Below, piece after piece: positions 55,085-64,000 of a stretch of 64,000 nt of DNA. Position 1 is the first letter of the stretch, and each line of letters begins with the position of its first letter. The stretch is from JARFVT01 sp036677425 (GTDB lineage Bacteria; Pseudomonadota; Alphaproteobacteria; UBA8366; Aestuariispiraceae). The translations under genes were made by a program, and so were the position numbers. The stretch is from positions 620,001-684,000 of the forward strand of contig JARFVT010000013.1 in the NCBI GenBank assembly GCA_036677425.1, read 5' to 3'. Below the pieces are notes generated by a model. It was not told where the DNA came from, did not search any database, and worked only from the letters and a program-made list of their open reading frames with translations.

Positions 55085-56185
55085 ATGCCTTGGCAAAATA
55101 ATTCTGGTGGCGGCGGTGGCCCTTGGGGCAACGGTGGTAATAATTCTGGCGGCGATGGTCGTAACCCTTGGGGCAATGGTGGCGGTAATAGGCCACCACC
55201 CGATGTGGAAGAAATGGTTCGGCAAAGCCAAGAAAAATTAAAAAAAATGTTGCCAGGTGGCCTTGGTGGCAAGGGCATATTCATTATAATATTGCTTGCT
55301 ATTGCCTTATGGATGGCGACTGGTTTTTACAAGGTTGACACCAAGGAACAAGGCGTTGAATTGGTGTTTGGCAAGCTTTATGCAACCACATTACCAGGAT
55401 TACATTATAATTATCCCGCCCCAATTGGCGAGGTTTTATTACCGCAAGTAACCAATGTTAATCAAACCGAAGTTGGTTATCGTGGCAGTATCGCGGCACG
55501 CAGTGTCTTAGAAGAAAGCCAAATGTTAACGGGTGATGAGAATATCATCGATATTAAATTTTCCGTATTATGGAAGATTAAATATGCTGCTGATTTTCTG
55601 TTCAATGTTCGTAACCCCGAAGCCACCGTTAAAAACGCAGCCGAAGCGGCAATGCGTGAAATTGTTGGCAAGTCTAAATTTGACTATGTAAGAACGGGCG
55701 GCGTTTCTTTCGTATCTAATGAGACAACAAAATTGGTGCAATCTATTCTTGATAGCTATGGTTCTGGTATATTTGTTCAGGAAGTAAAAGTCCAACAAGT
55801 CGATCCACCCGCAGCGGTAATTGATGCCTTTCGTGATGTTCAACGCGCCAGTGCCGATAAAGAAAGCACGATTAACGAGGCAACTGCATATTTAAACCAA
55901 GTAACCGAACGCGCCCAAGGTCAAGCTGATCAAATTACTAGAGCAGCCGAAGCCTATAAGGAAGAAAAAATTGCTAAGGCTTCTGGTGATGCTTCACGTT
56001 TTTTAAGTGTTTATGCGGAATATGAAAAAGCCAAAGAAATTACAAAAAGGCGAATATATTTGGAAACCATGGAAGAAATTATGGAAAACATGGATAAAGT
56101 CTTAATCGATGGTGATAAGGATGGTGGTAACGGTGTTATGTCATATTTACCGCTTAATGAATTAATCAAGAAAAACATCCAATAG
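55085..56185 (+). CDS. hflK: HflK, membrane regulator of FtsH
   Basis: HflK and HflC form a cage around the FtsH protease and limit its access to membrane proteins. The 366-residue SPFH/band 7 protein has a Gly/Asn/Pro-rich cytoplasmic N-terminus (about 1-50), a transmembrane segment (about 60-78), then the SPFH domain from GFYKVDTKEQGVELVFGK and a coiled coil with many Ala/Glu (TAYLNQVTERAQGQADQI). hflC follows after 15 bases. Confidence 0.95.
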   Translation: MPWQNNSGGGGGPWGNGGNNSGGDGRNPWGNGGGNRPPPDVEEMVRQSQEKLKKMLPGGLGGKGIFIIILLAIALWMATGFYKVDTKEQGVELVFGKLYATTLPGLHYNYPAPIGEVLLPQVTNVNQTEVGYRGSIAARSVLEESQMLTGDENIIDIKFSVLWKIKYAADFLFNVRNPEATVKNAAEAAMREIVGKSKFDYVRTGGVSFVSNETTKLVQSILDSYGSGIFVQEVKVQQVDPPAAVIDAFRDVQRASADKESTINEATAYLNQVTERAQGQADQITRAAEAYKEEKIAKASGDASRFLSVYAEYEKAKEITKRRIYLETMEEIMENMDKVLIDGDKDGGNGVMSYLPLNELIKKNIQ

Positions 56186-56200
56186 GGAAGGCCTGAAAAT

Positions 56201-57079
56201 ATGATAAAATCACCTATAGCTATTTCGATCATTCTGGGCGTAATCCTTATTACAATCTTGTCAACTGCGTTTAGCGTCCGTGAAACAGAACAGGCATTGG
56301 TATTGCAATTTGGCGAACCGCGCGCGGTTATAACCGAACCCGGATTAAATTTTAAAATACCATTCGTTCAAGATGTAAGGTTTTTTGATAAAAGAGTTTT
56401 GGATTTTGATGCTCCTGCGATGGAAATTCCAACATCCGATCAAAAACAAGTTGTGGTCGATGCTTTTGCCAGATATCGCATTGTTGATCCATTGAAATTC
56501 TATCAAACGTCAAATACTGAATTGCAAATGCAAAGCCGTTTAAGTTCAATCATGAACCAAGCCTTGCGTAATGAATTTGGTAGTGTAAGTCTTGATGTTG
56601 TGATGACACCAAAACGTGCGGAATTAATGGAAAAATTCACAAAACGTGTCGCAACATTAAGTAAAGATTTTGGCATTGATGTTATTGATGTTCGTATCAA
56701 ACGGATTGATTTGCCAGTGGAAAATTCTCAAGCTATTTTCCGTCGTATGCAAACACAGCGCGAACAAGAAGCCCGTAAATTTAGGGCGGAAGGCGATAAA
56801 GAATCACGCCGTATCAAGGCCGGTGCTGATAAAACCCAACGGGTTATTGTCGCCAATGCAAAAAGAACTGCGGAAATTCTTCGCGGTGAAGGCGAAGCAA
56901 CGGCACAGGCAACATATAATCATGCCTATGGTCGTGATCATGAGTTTTTTGATTTTTGGCGTTCAATGCAGGCCATGCAAAAAGGTCTTAATTCGAAGAA
57001 CACAACCTATGTTGGCGCAACAAAGGGTGATTTCTTCCGTTATTTCGGCGATATGAACGCGGCAAGCAGTAAATATTAA
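56201..57079 (+). CDS. hflC: HflC, membrane regulator of FtsH
   Basis: HflC is the partner of HflK. The 292-residue protein has an N-terminal transmembrane anchor (about 5-22), SVRETEQALVLQFGEP, the SPFH domain with RYRIVDPLKFYQT, and a charged helical region (QREQEARKFRAEGDKESRRI, at 20 residues) before the C-terminal YGRDHEFFDFWRSM. It sits between hflK and degP, the typical alphaproteobacterial order. Confidence 0.95.
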   Translation: MIKSPIAISIILGVILITILSTAFSVRETEQALVLQFGEPRAVITEPGLNFKIPFVQDVRFFDKRVLDFDAPAMEIPTSDQKQVVVDAFARYRIVDPLKFYQTSNTELQMQSRLSSIMNQALRNEFGSVSLDVVMTPKRAELMEKFTKRVATLSKDFGIDVIDVRIKRIDLPVENSQAIFRRMQTQREQEARKFRAEGDKESRRIKAGADKTQRVIVANAKRTAEILRGEGEATAQATYNHAYGRDHEFFDFWRSMQAMQKGLNSKNTTYVGATKGDFFRYFGDMNAASSKY

Positions 57080-57119
57080 ATTTTTTAAAATATTTACCTA
57101 AATAAGATTATATGAAAAG

Positions 57120-57149
57120 ACAGTCATGATTAATTTCATGGCTGTTTTT
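57120..57149 (+). terminator. Intrinsic terminator after hflC
   Basis: acagtcatga pairs with tcatggctgt around a 5-base loop and is followed by ttttt. It ends the hflKC transcript before degP. Confidence 0.8.
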
Positions 57150-57180
57150 AATTATTCATGGCTATATATCGGCTTATATT

Positions 57181-57207
57181 GGGCAAATAGGGCAAATAGG
57201 GCAAATA
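57181..57207. repeat. 9-base tandem repeat in the hflC-degP gap
   Basis: Three copies of gggcaaata in a 259-base intergenic gap that holds the hflC terminator and presumably the degP promoter. Confidence 0.85.
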
Positions 57208-57338
57208 TTCATGTGATTATGATGATTATGTGATTTATAGTTTAATTGCCTGACATATGGTTGAAAAATAATTACAAAGCTATTACATGGCTATTAGTTA
57301 TTTAATAAACATAAAATTCATAAAATATGGAGCAGTAA

Positions 57339-58850
57339 ATGAAATATCAAATAAAGACACAAAAATTTGAAAATAATATAATTTTCAAACGGTTAATATT
57401 GATGATTTCCGTTTTGTTGATTGCCATATTTATATTTATGCAAAGCCTGCCCGCATACGGGCGCAGTATCCCAAATGATGGTTTTGCCGATATAGTCAAA
57501 AATTTATTGCCATCGGTAGTAACTATTCAAGCGATGCAAAAAATAGTTGAGCATAAACAGGGGCAAACGCCACAATTTAATTTTCCAGAAGGATCACCAT
57601 ATGGTGATTTATTCGAATTTTTTCGTAGGAATGAAGGTAATAGAAATTCGGCACCAAGAAAACAAGCTGCGGCTGGTTCAGGTTTTATCATTGGCGCAGA
57701 TGGAATAATCGTTACTAACCATCATGTGGTCAAAGATGCCAGTGAAATATTTGTAATATTAGAAGATAAACGCCGTTTTAAAGCCAATGTTATTGGTTCT
57801 GATGCGGGTGCAGATTTGGCAGTTTTAAAAATTGATACCAAGGGTGAAAAGTTGCCTATTCTATCTTTTGGTAATTCTGATAAAGCAAGAATTGGCGATT
57901 GGGTTATTGCCATTGGTAATCCATGGGGGCTTGGCGGCACGGTTACGGCGGGTATTATTTCCGCAAGGGGACGCGATATTGACCGTCAATCTTTTGTTGA
58001 TTTTATCCAGACAGATGCACCAATAAACCAAGGTAATTCTGGTGGGCCATTATTTAATCTTGATGGTGAAGTCATTGGCATAAATACTGCAATTTATTCA
58101 AAAACGGGTGGTTCTATCGGTCTTGGCTTTTCAATACCATCTAATCAAGCGAAAAAAACCATTAGCCAATTGCAAGAATTTGGCACAACAAAACGTGGCT
58201 GGCTTGGTGTTTCTATCCAATCAGTAAGCAAAGAAATTGCTGAAGGCCTTGGGCTTGATGAAGCCAAAGGCGCATTAATATCAAAGGTGCATCAAAAAAG
58301 CCCAGCGGCAAAAGCTGGCATAATGGCTGGAGATATTATTTTAAATTTCAATGATGAAAAAGTACCAAATTCAACACAATTACGCCGCATGGTCGCATCC
58401 AGCAATGTGGGAATTAAAGTGCCATTAAAAATATGGCGCAATAATAAAATTATCGATTTAGTGGTTATATTGGGGGAACGTGAAAAAGTAGATGTTGCAT
58501 TGTTATCGGATAACAAGGAAATTGAAAAAAATAAAGGCAAAGTAAAATCCGTAGAATTACTGGGTCTAAAATTATCAAAAATAACAAATTATATACGTAA
58601 AAAATTCAATTTAGACGATGATATTAATGGTGTAGTTATTATTGATGTTAAAGCCGATAGTGATGCTGCGACAAAAAGGCTTGCCCCTGGTATGGTCATT
58701 GTTAAAGTTAATCAAAAAATAGTTAAAACACCAAAAGATGTGATTAATATTACTAAACAAGCCAATGAAGATGGTCGTGGATCAGTATTGTTATGGATTA
58801 ATCGCAATGGCGAATTTAGCTTTATACCAGTAAAATTATCAAAAAAATAA
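57339..58850 (+). CDS. degP: DegP/HtrA-type periplasmic serine protease
   Basis: It degrades or refolds damaged envelope proteins. The 503-residue protein has an N-terminal export signal or anchor (about 17-38), a trypsin-like domain with His in VTNHHVVKDA (near 128), Asp in GADLAVLKID (near 158) and Ser in QGNSGGPLF (near 232), then two PDZ domains (about 280-370 and 405-495). It lies after hflKC. Most HtrA proteins of this length are Do-type. Confidence 0.94.
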   Translation: MKYQIKTQKFENNIIFKRLILMISVLLIAIFIFMQSLPAYGRSIPNDGFADIVKNLLPSVVTIQAMQKIVEHKQGQTPQFNFPEGSPYGDLFEFFRRNEGNRNSAPRKQAAAGSGFIIGADGIIVTNHHVVKDASEIFVILEDKRRFKANVIGSDAGADLAVLKIDTKGEKLPILSFGNSDKARIGDWVIAIGNPWGLGGTVTAGIISARGRDIDRQSFVDFIQTDAPINQGNSGGPLFNLDGEVIGINTAIYSKTGGSIGLGFSIPSNQAKKTISQLQEFGTTKRGWLGVSIQSVSKEIAEGLGLDEAKGALISKVHQKSPAAKAGIMAGDIILNFNDEKVPNSTQLRRMVASSNVGIKVPLKIWRNNKIIDLVVILGEREKVDVALLSDNKEIEKNKGKVKSVELLGLKLSKITNYIRKKFNLDDDINGVVIIDVKADSDAATKRLAPGMVIVKVNQKIVKTPKDVINITKQANEDGRGSVLLWINRNGEFSFIPVKLSKK

Positions 58851-58864
58851 TATGAAAAATTAAC

Positions 58865-60067
58865 ATGATAAGCAGCGTATTTATAAAGATATGGGGTGAT
58901 CGTGCCGTCTATTTGGTCGGGCTTGGGCATGGTGCGACCCATTGGATTACGGCATTATTTTATTTTCTATTACCATTCATGGCGCATGATCTTGGGCTTA
59001 GCTATATGGAAGCAGGGATATTTGCATCGATATTTTCCATTGCGTCATTATCGGCAAATTTATTCAGTGGCCCATTGGTTGATATAACGGGCAGGCGGGT
59101 AATGTGGCAAATACTATCATTAGTTATCGGCGTTGTGGCGATTTTTCTAATGGGTAGTATCGGCAGCTATATTGCGGCGGCGGCCTTGATGATATTAATC
59201 GGTATGTCTAATAATCTATGGCATCCTGCGGCGATTTCTTACCTATCGGCTAAATATCCACAAAGGCGCGGTTTTGTCTTATCTATCCATGCGTTAGGTG
59301 CGAATTTAGGCGATGCAATGGCACCGCTTATTATGGCGCCAATATTGGCAGTGATCGGCTGGCGACAAACATTTGAAACCGGTAGCATCATACCAGTGAT
59401 AGTTATTTTATTAATATTATTATTCGTGCCACGGGCTTATAAAGCAAATCAACAAGGGTCGCAGGAAAAAGCTGTAAATATTACTTTAGCTGAATATTTT
59501 CAAGGGGTTTTATCTTTATTAAAAAATAGGTCAATTATTCTTCTTTGTGTAATGTCGGGTTTTCGTAATATGGCACAAACTGGTTTATTGGTATTTCTGC
59601 CGCTATATTTGGCAAATGAAATGCAATTATCCATATTTATGATGGGGTTAAGCCTTTTTGCTTTTCAAGCAGCGGGTATAATTGCAGCACCTATTGCTGG
59701 TATTTGGTCGGATAAAATTGGCAGAAGGCCATTGGTCGTTGCTGGGCTTGGCATTACTACGGTGATGATAATTGCCTTAAGCTTCATGGATGATAAAGAA
59801 ATTTATGTTGCAGGTATTTCAATCATGGGTTTTGGGTTATTTGCTCTTCGCCCCGTGGTACATAGCTGGCTTATGGATATGACACCGCCACATATGGGCG
59901 GTTCAGCCACCAGTTTATTATTTGCCATACAATCGGCAATGACTGTCGCGGCCCCCATTGTTGGTGGCGCATTGGCTGATAGTTATGGGCTTATCGCGGC
60001 ATTTTATTTCTTAGCCGCCGTATTATTATGTGCCAATATATTAGTGGCATTTTTACCAAAGACATAA
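58865..60067 (+). CDS. Major facilitator superfamily transporter
   Basis: A 400-residue, 12-helix inner-membrane transporter. It has motif A-like loops DITGRRVMWQI (near 78) and SDKIGRRPLVVAG (near 282), and a motif C-like helix with SIHALGANLGDAMAP (near 138). The start LVGLGHGATHWITA resembles fosmidomycin-resistance-like members, as does the MFS protein at 10421-11620. It follows degP by 14 bases. The substrate is unknown. Confidence 0.85.
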   Translation: MISSVFIKIWGDRAVYLVGLGHGATHWITALFYFLLPFMAHDLGLSYMEAGIFASIFSIASLSANLFSGPLVDITGRRVMWQILSLVIGVVAIFLMGSIGSYIAAAALMILIGMSNNLWHPAAISYLSAKYPQRRGFVLSIHALGANLGDAMAPLIMAPILAVIGWRQTFETGSIIPVIVILLILLFVPRAYKANQQGSQEKAVNITLAEYFQGVLSLLKNRSIILLCVMSGFRNMAQTGLLVFLPLYLANEMQLSIFMMGLSLFAFQAAGIIAAPIAGIWSDKIGRRPLVVAGLGITTVMIIALSFMDDKEIYVAGISIMGFGLFALRPVVHSWLMDMTPPHMGGSATSLLFAIQSAMTVAAPIVGGALADSYGLIAAFYFLAAVLLCANILVAFLPKT

Positions 60068-60094
60068 TTATATTTAATCAATATAATTTATATA

Positions 60095-61009
60095 TTAGGT
60101 GGTTATAAAATCACCATAGGATATGCCCTGATAATATAAAAGCGTAGTTAAATCTGAATGATTAATTTGAAATACTGTCGATTCTTTGACTATTGGTTTA
60201 CCATAATATGAAATACCAAGACCCGCCGCCTTTAACATTGGAATGTCATTTGCCCCGTCGCCAATGGTGCAAATTTGGCTTGGTTTAATATTCATCTTGG
60301 TTGATAATTTGTTGAATATTTCAAGCTTGGCATTTGGCCCTAAAATTGGTTCAGCCACATCACCAGTTAACTTATCATCCTTGATTAATAATTGATTGGC
60401 ATGATGTTCATTAAAGCCAAGTTTTCTATAAACAACCTTGGTAGTGAATGTGAAACCACCCGAAACAAGGGCGCAATATGACCCATATTTTCGCATGGTT
60501 TTAATGGTTGTTTTTGCACCGATTGAATATTCAATTTGTTGTAAAATAATATCTAAAGAATTGGCTGGCATGTCTTTCAATAGTTTTACTCGTTGGCGAA
60601 GGGATGTATCAAAATCAATTTCACCGCGCATGCCTTGATCGGTGATTTTTGCAACCGCATCGCCAAAACCTAACTCATCGGCTAATTTATCAAGGCTTTC
60701 CATGGTTATCATGGTTGAATCCATATCGGCCAATAATATTTTTTTCAATCTATTATCATCATGACGCTGAACCGCCACATCATAATTCTTACTTAATGGT
60801 TGAAGTACAATTATCGCCTTATCCATATTAATTTTAGAAAAATATATTTCAAAGGCAAGTTCAGGACGTAGCCATTTAATTTTAATAATATCTGCCCCCG
60901 CATTAACAAGCAATGATTTTGCTTGTTCAATATGCAAAGAATTAAAATCAGCCTTAATTACATTTGTTACTATTGTTGCTACTATTTTCATTTGGCTGTT
61001 TTTAAACAT
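60095..61009 (-). CDS. serB: Phosphoserine phosphatase
   Basis: It performs the last step of serine synthesis. The 304-residue HAD enzyme has an N-terminal regulatory part (about 1-85) and then the nucleophile motif LLADMDSTMITMES (near 92), ALVSGGFTFTTK with the phosphate-binding serine (near 180), and IGDGANDIPML (near 248) with the metal-binding aspartates. The start at 61009 could also be the ATG at 60991, 6 codons in; neither has a clear ribosome site. It converges with the MFS gene. Confidence 0.94.
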   Translation of the reverse strand: MFKNSQMKIVATIVTNVIKADFNSLHIEQAKSLLVNAGADIIKIKWLRPELAFEIYFSKINMDKAIIVLQPLSKNYDVAVQRHDDNRLKKILLADMDSTMITMESLDKLADELGFGDAVAKITDQGMRGEIDFDTSLRQRVKLLKDMPANSLDIILQQIEYSIGAKTTIKTMRKYGSYCALVSGGFTFTTKVVYRKLGFNEHHANQLLIKDDKLTGDVAEPILGPNAKLEIFNKLSTKMNIKPSQICTIGDGANDIPMLKAAGLGISYYGKPIVKESTVFQINHSDLTTLLYYQGISYGDFITT

Positions 61010-61163
61010 CTTGTATAAAAATTCAAGCTTAATATGATGATTTTAAAAAAAAATACAGTAATATATTAAATGGTTAATAATATTTGCTTTTTATATGATT
61101 TAGAATTTATATAATCATAATATATGTTTTTAAATAAATTAATAAAGTTAAATGGAAATTATA

Positions 61164-61628
61164 ATGGCAAAAAGATTATGGAATATTTATTTATCAGGCG
61201 AAATCCACAGCAATTGGCGCATGGAAATAGAACAAGGCGCAAAGGATGTGGGGTTAGATGTTGAATTTACTTCTGCCGTTACAAATCATGGCGATAGCGA
61301 TGATTGCGGTGTTACTATTTTAGGTGCGGTCGATAATGATTTTCACAAAGATCAAATGAGTAGTAATATTAATGCTATTCGAAGCAGGGTTTTAATCGAA
61401 GAGGCAGATATGGCAATAATTCGATTTGGTGATAAATATAAACAATGGAATGCCGCCTTTGATGCGGGATATTGTGCCGCAATTGGCACGCCATATATAA
61501 CCATACATGGTGATGAAATAAACCATCCATTAAAAGAAGTCGATGGCGCAGCCCAAGCCGTTGCAAGAAACACTGAGCAAGTAGTTAAAATTTTAAAATA
61601 TGTTATTGCAGGCAAATTAGATCGGTAA
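61164..61628 (+). CDS. YtoQ family protein
   Basis: A 154-residue protein of the YtoQ family, which has a fold related to nucleoside 2-deoxyribosyltransferases; its substrate is unproven. Hallmarks are WNIYLSGEIHSNWRMEIEQG at the start, VEFTSAVTNHGDSDDCG, and FDAGYCAAIGTPYITIHGD near residue 105. I take ATG 61164 (MAKRLW) rather than ATG 61152. It precedes miaA by 22 bases on the same strand. Confidence 0.85.
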   Translation: MAKRLWNIYLSGEIHSNWRMEIEQGAKDVGLDVEFTSAVTNHGDSDDCGVTILGAVDNDFHKDQMSSNINAIRSRVLIEEADMAIIRFGDKYKQWNAAFDAGYCAAIGTPYITIHGDEINHPLKEVDGAAQAVARNTEQVVKILKYVIAGKLDR

Positions 61629-61650
61629 ATTATTTTATAAGCATAATTAA

Positions 61651-62607
61651 ATGACACAAAAATCTGTTAAAGATGTAATTATAATAACTGGCCCTACGGC
61701 ATCAGGTAAATCAGCACTGGCGATTGATATAGCTAGGGAATTTAACGGTCGAATAATCAATGCCGATAGTATGCAAATTTATTCTGATTTAAGAATTGTT
61801 ACCGCAAGGCCGTCGGCTGCTGATGAAAAAATTGTGCCGCATTCGCTATATGGCATATTAGATGGGGTGCAAATATGTTCGGCAAATATTTGGCGCAATA
61901 TGGCAATTGATGCCATTGAAACCACATTTGATGATGGGCTTTTACCAATCATTTGCGGTGGCACGGGAATGTATTTAAAAACATTGACCGAAGGCATGTC
62001 ATATATTCCTGATATTAATAAAGATATTAGGGCAGATATACGCAGTAGGTTAGATGAGGTCGGTTCGCTAGCCGTATATGATGAATTGGCAAAAATTGAC
62101 CCAACCATGGCGGCAAGATTAAACCCTGCTGATAAACAGCGTGTGGCAAGGGCGTTGGAGGTTGTTATGTCAACGGGGCGTTCATTGGCAAAATGGCAGC
62201 AAGATAAGCCGATTGCACCGCCAGAATATCTTAAATTTCATATAATAACCATCGCCCCACCGCGTGATATTTTATATGATAGATGCAATAAACGTTTCGC
62301 AAAAATGTTGCAATATGGCGCATTGGAGGAGGTTAAAAAATTAATGCAGCGCAACATAAAATCCTCTTTACCAATAATGCGCGCCTTGGGTGTTGCGCCG
62401 ATAATATCATATTTAAATAATGAAATATCATTGAAGGACGCAGAAATAAAGGCATGTGCCATGACTAGGCAATATGCAAAGCGGCAAATGACATGGATAA
62501 ATAATAATATTATTTCAAAAAAACATATTAATTCGCAATATTCAGAAAAAATTATTCATGAAATATTTCCATTTATTTGTGAAAACATCTTGACCAAGCA
62601 ACTATAG
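61651..62607 (+). CDS. miaA: tRNA dimethylallyltransferase
   Basis: MiaA adds a dimethylallyl group to A37 of tRNAs that read UNN codons. The 318-residue protein has the P-loop GPTASGKSALAIDIA (near 12-26), the substrate site NADSMQIYSDLRIVTARPS (near 38), the GGTGMYLKTLTEG segment (near 108) and a C-terminal QYAKRQMTW. It lies just before ilvB, a common alphaproteobacterial neighbourhood. Confidence 0.95.
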   Translation: MTQKSVKDVIIITGPTASGKSALAIDIAREFNGRIINADSMQIYSDLRIVTARPSAADEKIVPHSLYGILDGVQICSANIWRNMAIDAIETTFDDGLLPIICGGTGMYLKTLTEGMSYIPDINKDIRADIRSRLDEVGSLAVYDELAKIDPTMAARLNPADKQRVARALEVVMSTGRSLAKWQQDKPIAPPEYLKFHIITIAPPRDILYDRCNKRFAKMLQYGALEEVKKLMQRNIKSSLPIMRALGVAPIISYLNNEISLKDAEIKACAMTRQYAKRQMTWINNNIISKKHINSQYSEKIIHEIFPFICENILTKQL

Positions 62608-62626
62608 CCTCATAGATTGTTGATCT

Positions 62627-62638
62627 CGCATATGCGAA
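62627..62638. other. Perfect 12-base palindrome in the miaA-ilvB gap
   Basis: tcgcatatgcga lies 58 bases upstream of ilvB. It could be an operator or just chance; no attenuator peptide or T-box-like leader is apparent in the 88-base gap. Confidence 0.4.
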
Positions 62639-62695
62639 ATTTGAATATTTACATGATTTTAATATAGTTAAACTTAATAAGTTTGAGGATTGAAA

Positions 62696-64000
62696 ATGGA
62701 CAACCAAAGCCAAACCGTAAAAAGTCAAACCATGAATGGTGCAAAAATAATAATCAAGGCTTTGATTGACCAAGATGTCGATGTGATATTTGGCTATCCT
62801 GGTGGTGCAGTTTTACCAATTTATGATGAAATATTTCAGCAAAACCATATTCGCCATATCTTGGTTCGCCATGAACAAGCCGCCGTCCATGCAGCTGAAG
62901 GCTATGCTAGATCAACGGGCAAGCCGGGGGTTGTGTTGGTAACCAGTGGCCCCGGTGCGACAAATACAGTTACGGGATTGACCGATGCATTATTAGACAG
63001 CATCCCGATTATTTGTTTGACGGGACAAGTTCCAACCCATCTTATAGGCACAGATGGATTTCAAGAATGCGATACGACTGGAATTACGCGACCATGTACG
63101 AAGCATAATTATTTGGTTAAAGATGCTAATAATCTTGCAAAAACCCTGCATGAGGCATTTTATGTAGCAACGGCTGGAAGGCCAGGGCCTGTGGTTATTG
63201 ATATTCCAAAAGATGTTCAATTTGCCGATGGCATATATCAACAACCAAGCAATGTGGCGCATAAAACCTATAAACCAAAATTAAAGCCCGATATTACAAA
63301 AATTGAACAGGCAGTAATGATGCTTGCCGCAGCAAAAAAACCAATTATTTATGCAGGTGGCGGTATTATTAATTCTGGTGAAAAAGCTAGCGAGTTATTA
63401 AATAAATTCACTAAATTAGGTGATTTTCCAGTAACCTTAACCTTGATGGGGTTAGGTGCTTTTCCTGCGGATCAACCGCAATATCTTGGCATGTTGGGGA
63501 TGCATGGAACTTATGAAGCAAATTTGGCGATGCATGATTGTGATGTTATGTTATGTATTGGCGCAAGATTTGACGATCGCATAACGGGCCGGCTGGACGC
63601 ATTTTCACCAAATTCAAAGAAAATACATATTGATATTGATGTAAGTTCGATTAACAAAAATGTTGCTGTTGATCTACCAATAATCGGTGACTGCGCCCAT
63701 GCGTTGGAAGACATGATTAATATATGGCAAGAAAAATATAGCCATATAAAACATAATCGTCTTGATGAATGGTGGCGGGTAATTAATATTTGGCGCGACA
63801 AAAAATGCTTGGCATATAATCTTGACAGTGAGGAAATAAAGCCACAATTAGCAATAGAACGCCTATATCATTTAACCAAAGATCGCGACCCGTTAATCAC
63901 CACCGAAGTCGGTCAACATCAAATGTGGGCGGCACAATATTTTCATTTTCAAAAACCAAATCGATGGATGACATCTGGTGGCTTGGGGACGATGGGTTAT
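62696..64000 (+). CDS. ilvB: Acetolactate synthase large subunit, 3' partial
   Basis: It makes acetolactate or acetohydroxybutyrate for branched-chain amino acids using thiamine diphosphate. The frame is open from ATG 62696 to the window end (435 codons; full length is about 570-590). Visible are FGYPGGAVLPIYDEI, the catalytic glutamate in VRHEQAAVHAAEGYARS (near 60), TSGPGATNTVTGLTDA, GQVPTHLIGTDGFQE and ITTEVGQHQMW near the cut end. The C-terminal ThDP-binding half is outside the window. The small subunit gene is expected next. Confidence 0.96.
   Translation, partial: MDNQSQTVKSQTMNGAKIIIKALIDQDVDVIFGYPGGAVLPIYDEIFQQNHIRHILVRHEQAAVHAAEGYARSTGKPGVVLVTSGPGATNTVTGLTDALLDSIPIICLTGQVPTHLIGTDGFQECDTTGITRPCTKHNYLVKDANNLAKTLHEAFYVATAGRPGPVVIDIPKDVQFADGIYQQPSNVAHKTYKPKLKPDITKIEQAVMMLAAAKKPIIYAGGGIINSGEKASELLNKFTKLGDFPVTLTLMGLGAFPADQPQYLGMLGMHGTYEANLAMHDCDVMLCIGARFDDRITGRLDAFSPNSKKIHIDIDVSSINKNVAVDLPIIGDCAHALEDMINIWQEKYSHIKHNRLDEWWRVINIWRDKKCLAYNLDSEEIKPQLAIERLYHLTKDRDPLITTEVGQHQMWAAQYFHFQKPNRWMTSGGLGTMGY

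Overview
The window looks like a piece of an AT-rich alphaproteobacterial chromosome. The evidence is gene content and order: a bifunctional Rel/SpoT protein followed by acpS-lepB-rnc-era, bamD-recN-ligA, hflK-hflC-degP, a three-gene (pntAA/pntAB/pntB) transhydrogenase, a COQ9-family gene near rpsU, a zinc-free type L36, a 17-kDa-antigen-like lipoprotein and the lipid A set msbA-waaA-lpxK-lpxL. I cannot place it more finely; a free-living, probably aquatic heterotroph or mixotroph with a reduced, AT-biased genome would fit. Both edges cut genes: rsh lacks its 5' end and ilvB lacks its 3' end.

Layout. 1-4867: rsh, acpS, lepB, rnc, era, tightly packed. 4881-5995: a GNAT acetyltransferase gene enclosed by hairpin-rich inverted repeats, the most unusual architecture here. 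6060-7066: rpsI-rplM operon. 7304-11620: thioesterase, crotonase, a small membrane protein, a FemAB-like protein, hisI and an MFS transporter. 11749-13267: a DNA cytosine methyltransferase with a frameshifted downstream partner, probably its dead restriction enzyme. 13496-18591: oligoendopeptidase F, then the transhydrogenase operon, whose pntAA carries an in-frame amber codon and a lysine/alanine repeat tail. 18737-21072: two DUF1538 membrane genes, a PII-like gene and a CBS-domain gene in one tight operon, plausibly a regulated transporter of unknown substrate. 21088-25872: DUF3179 protein, histidine kinase, rpsU, def, COQ9-like and a small membrane protein.

26149-29215: a TctCBA tricarboxylate transporter operon whose binding-protein gene has two in-frame stops. 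29437-31356: DUF2164 protein, purK, purE. 31472-35726: a degenerate GGDEF protein, a DUF465 protein, mlaA, a canonical diguanylate cyclase and the decayed remains of a ClC channel gene. 35823-45613: uvrD-type helicase, prmA, aminopeptidase P, ligA, recN, bamD. 45854-47742: rpmJ, a methyltransferase and a glycine-zipper lipoprotein. 47954-53714: lipid A/LPS assembly operon. 53718-62607: mrp, hflK-hflC, degP, an MFS transporter, serB, a YtoQ-family protein, miaA. 62696-end: ilvB.

Most genes are housekeeping: stringent response, ribosome, envelope lipid assembly, DNA repair and purine/amino acid synthesis. Four loci are disrupted (restriction enzyme, pntAA, tctC, ClC channel). Two of these, pntAA and tctC, have stops inside otherwise well-preserved frames, so sequence error or readthrough should be excluded before calling them dead. 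I found no tRNA, rRNA, CRISPR array or complete insertion sequence by reading.
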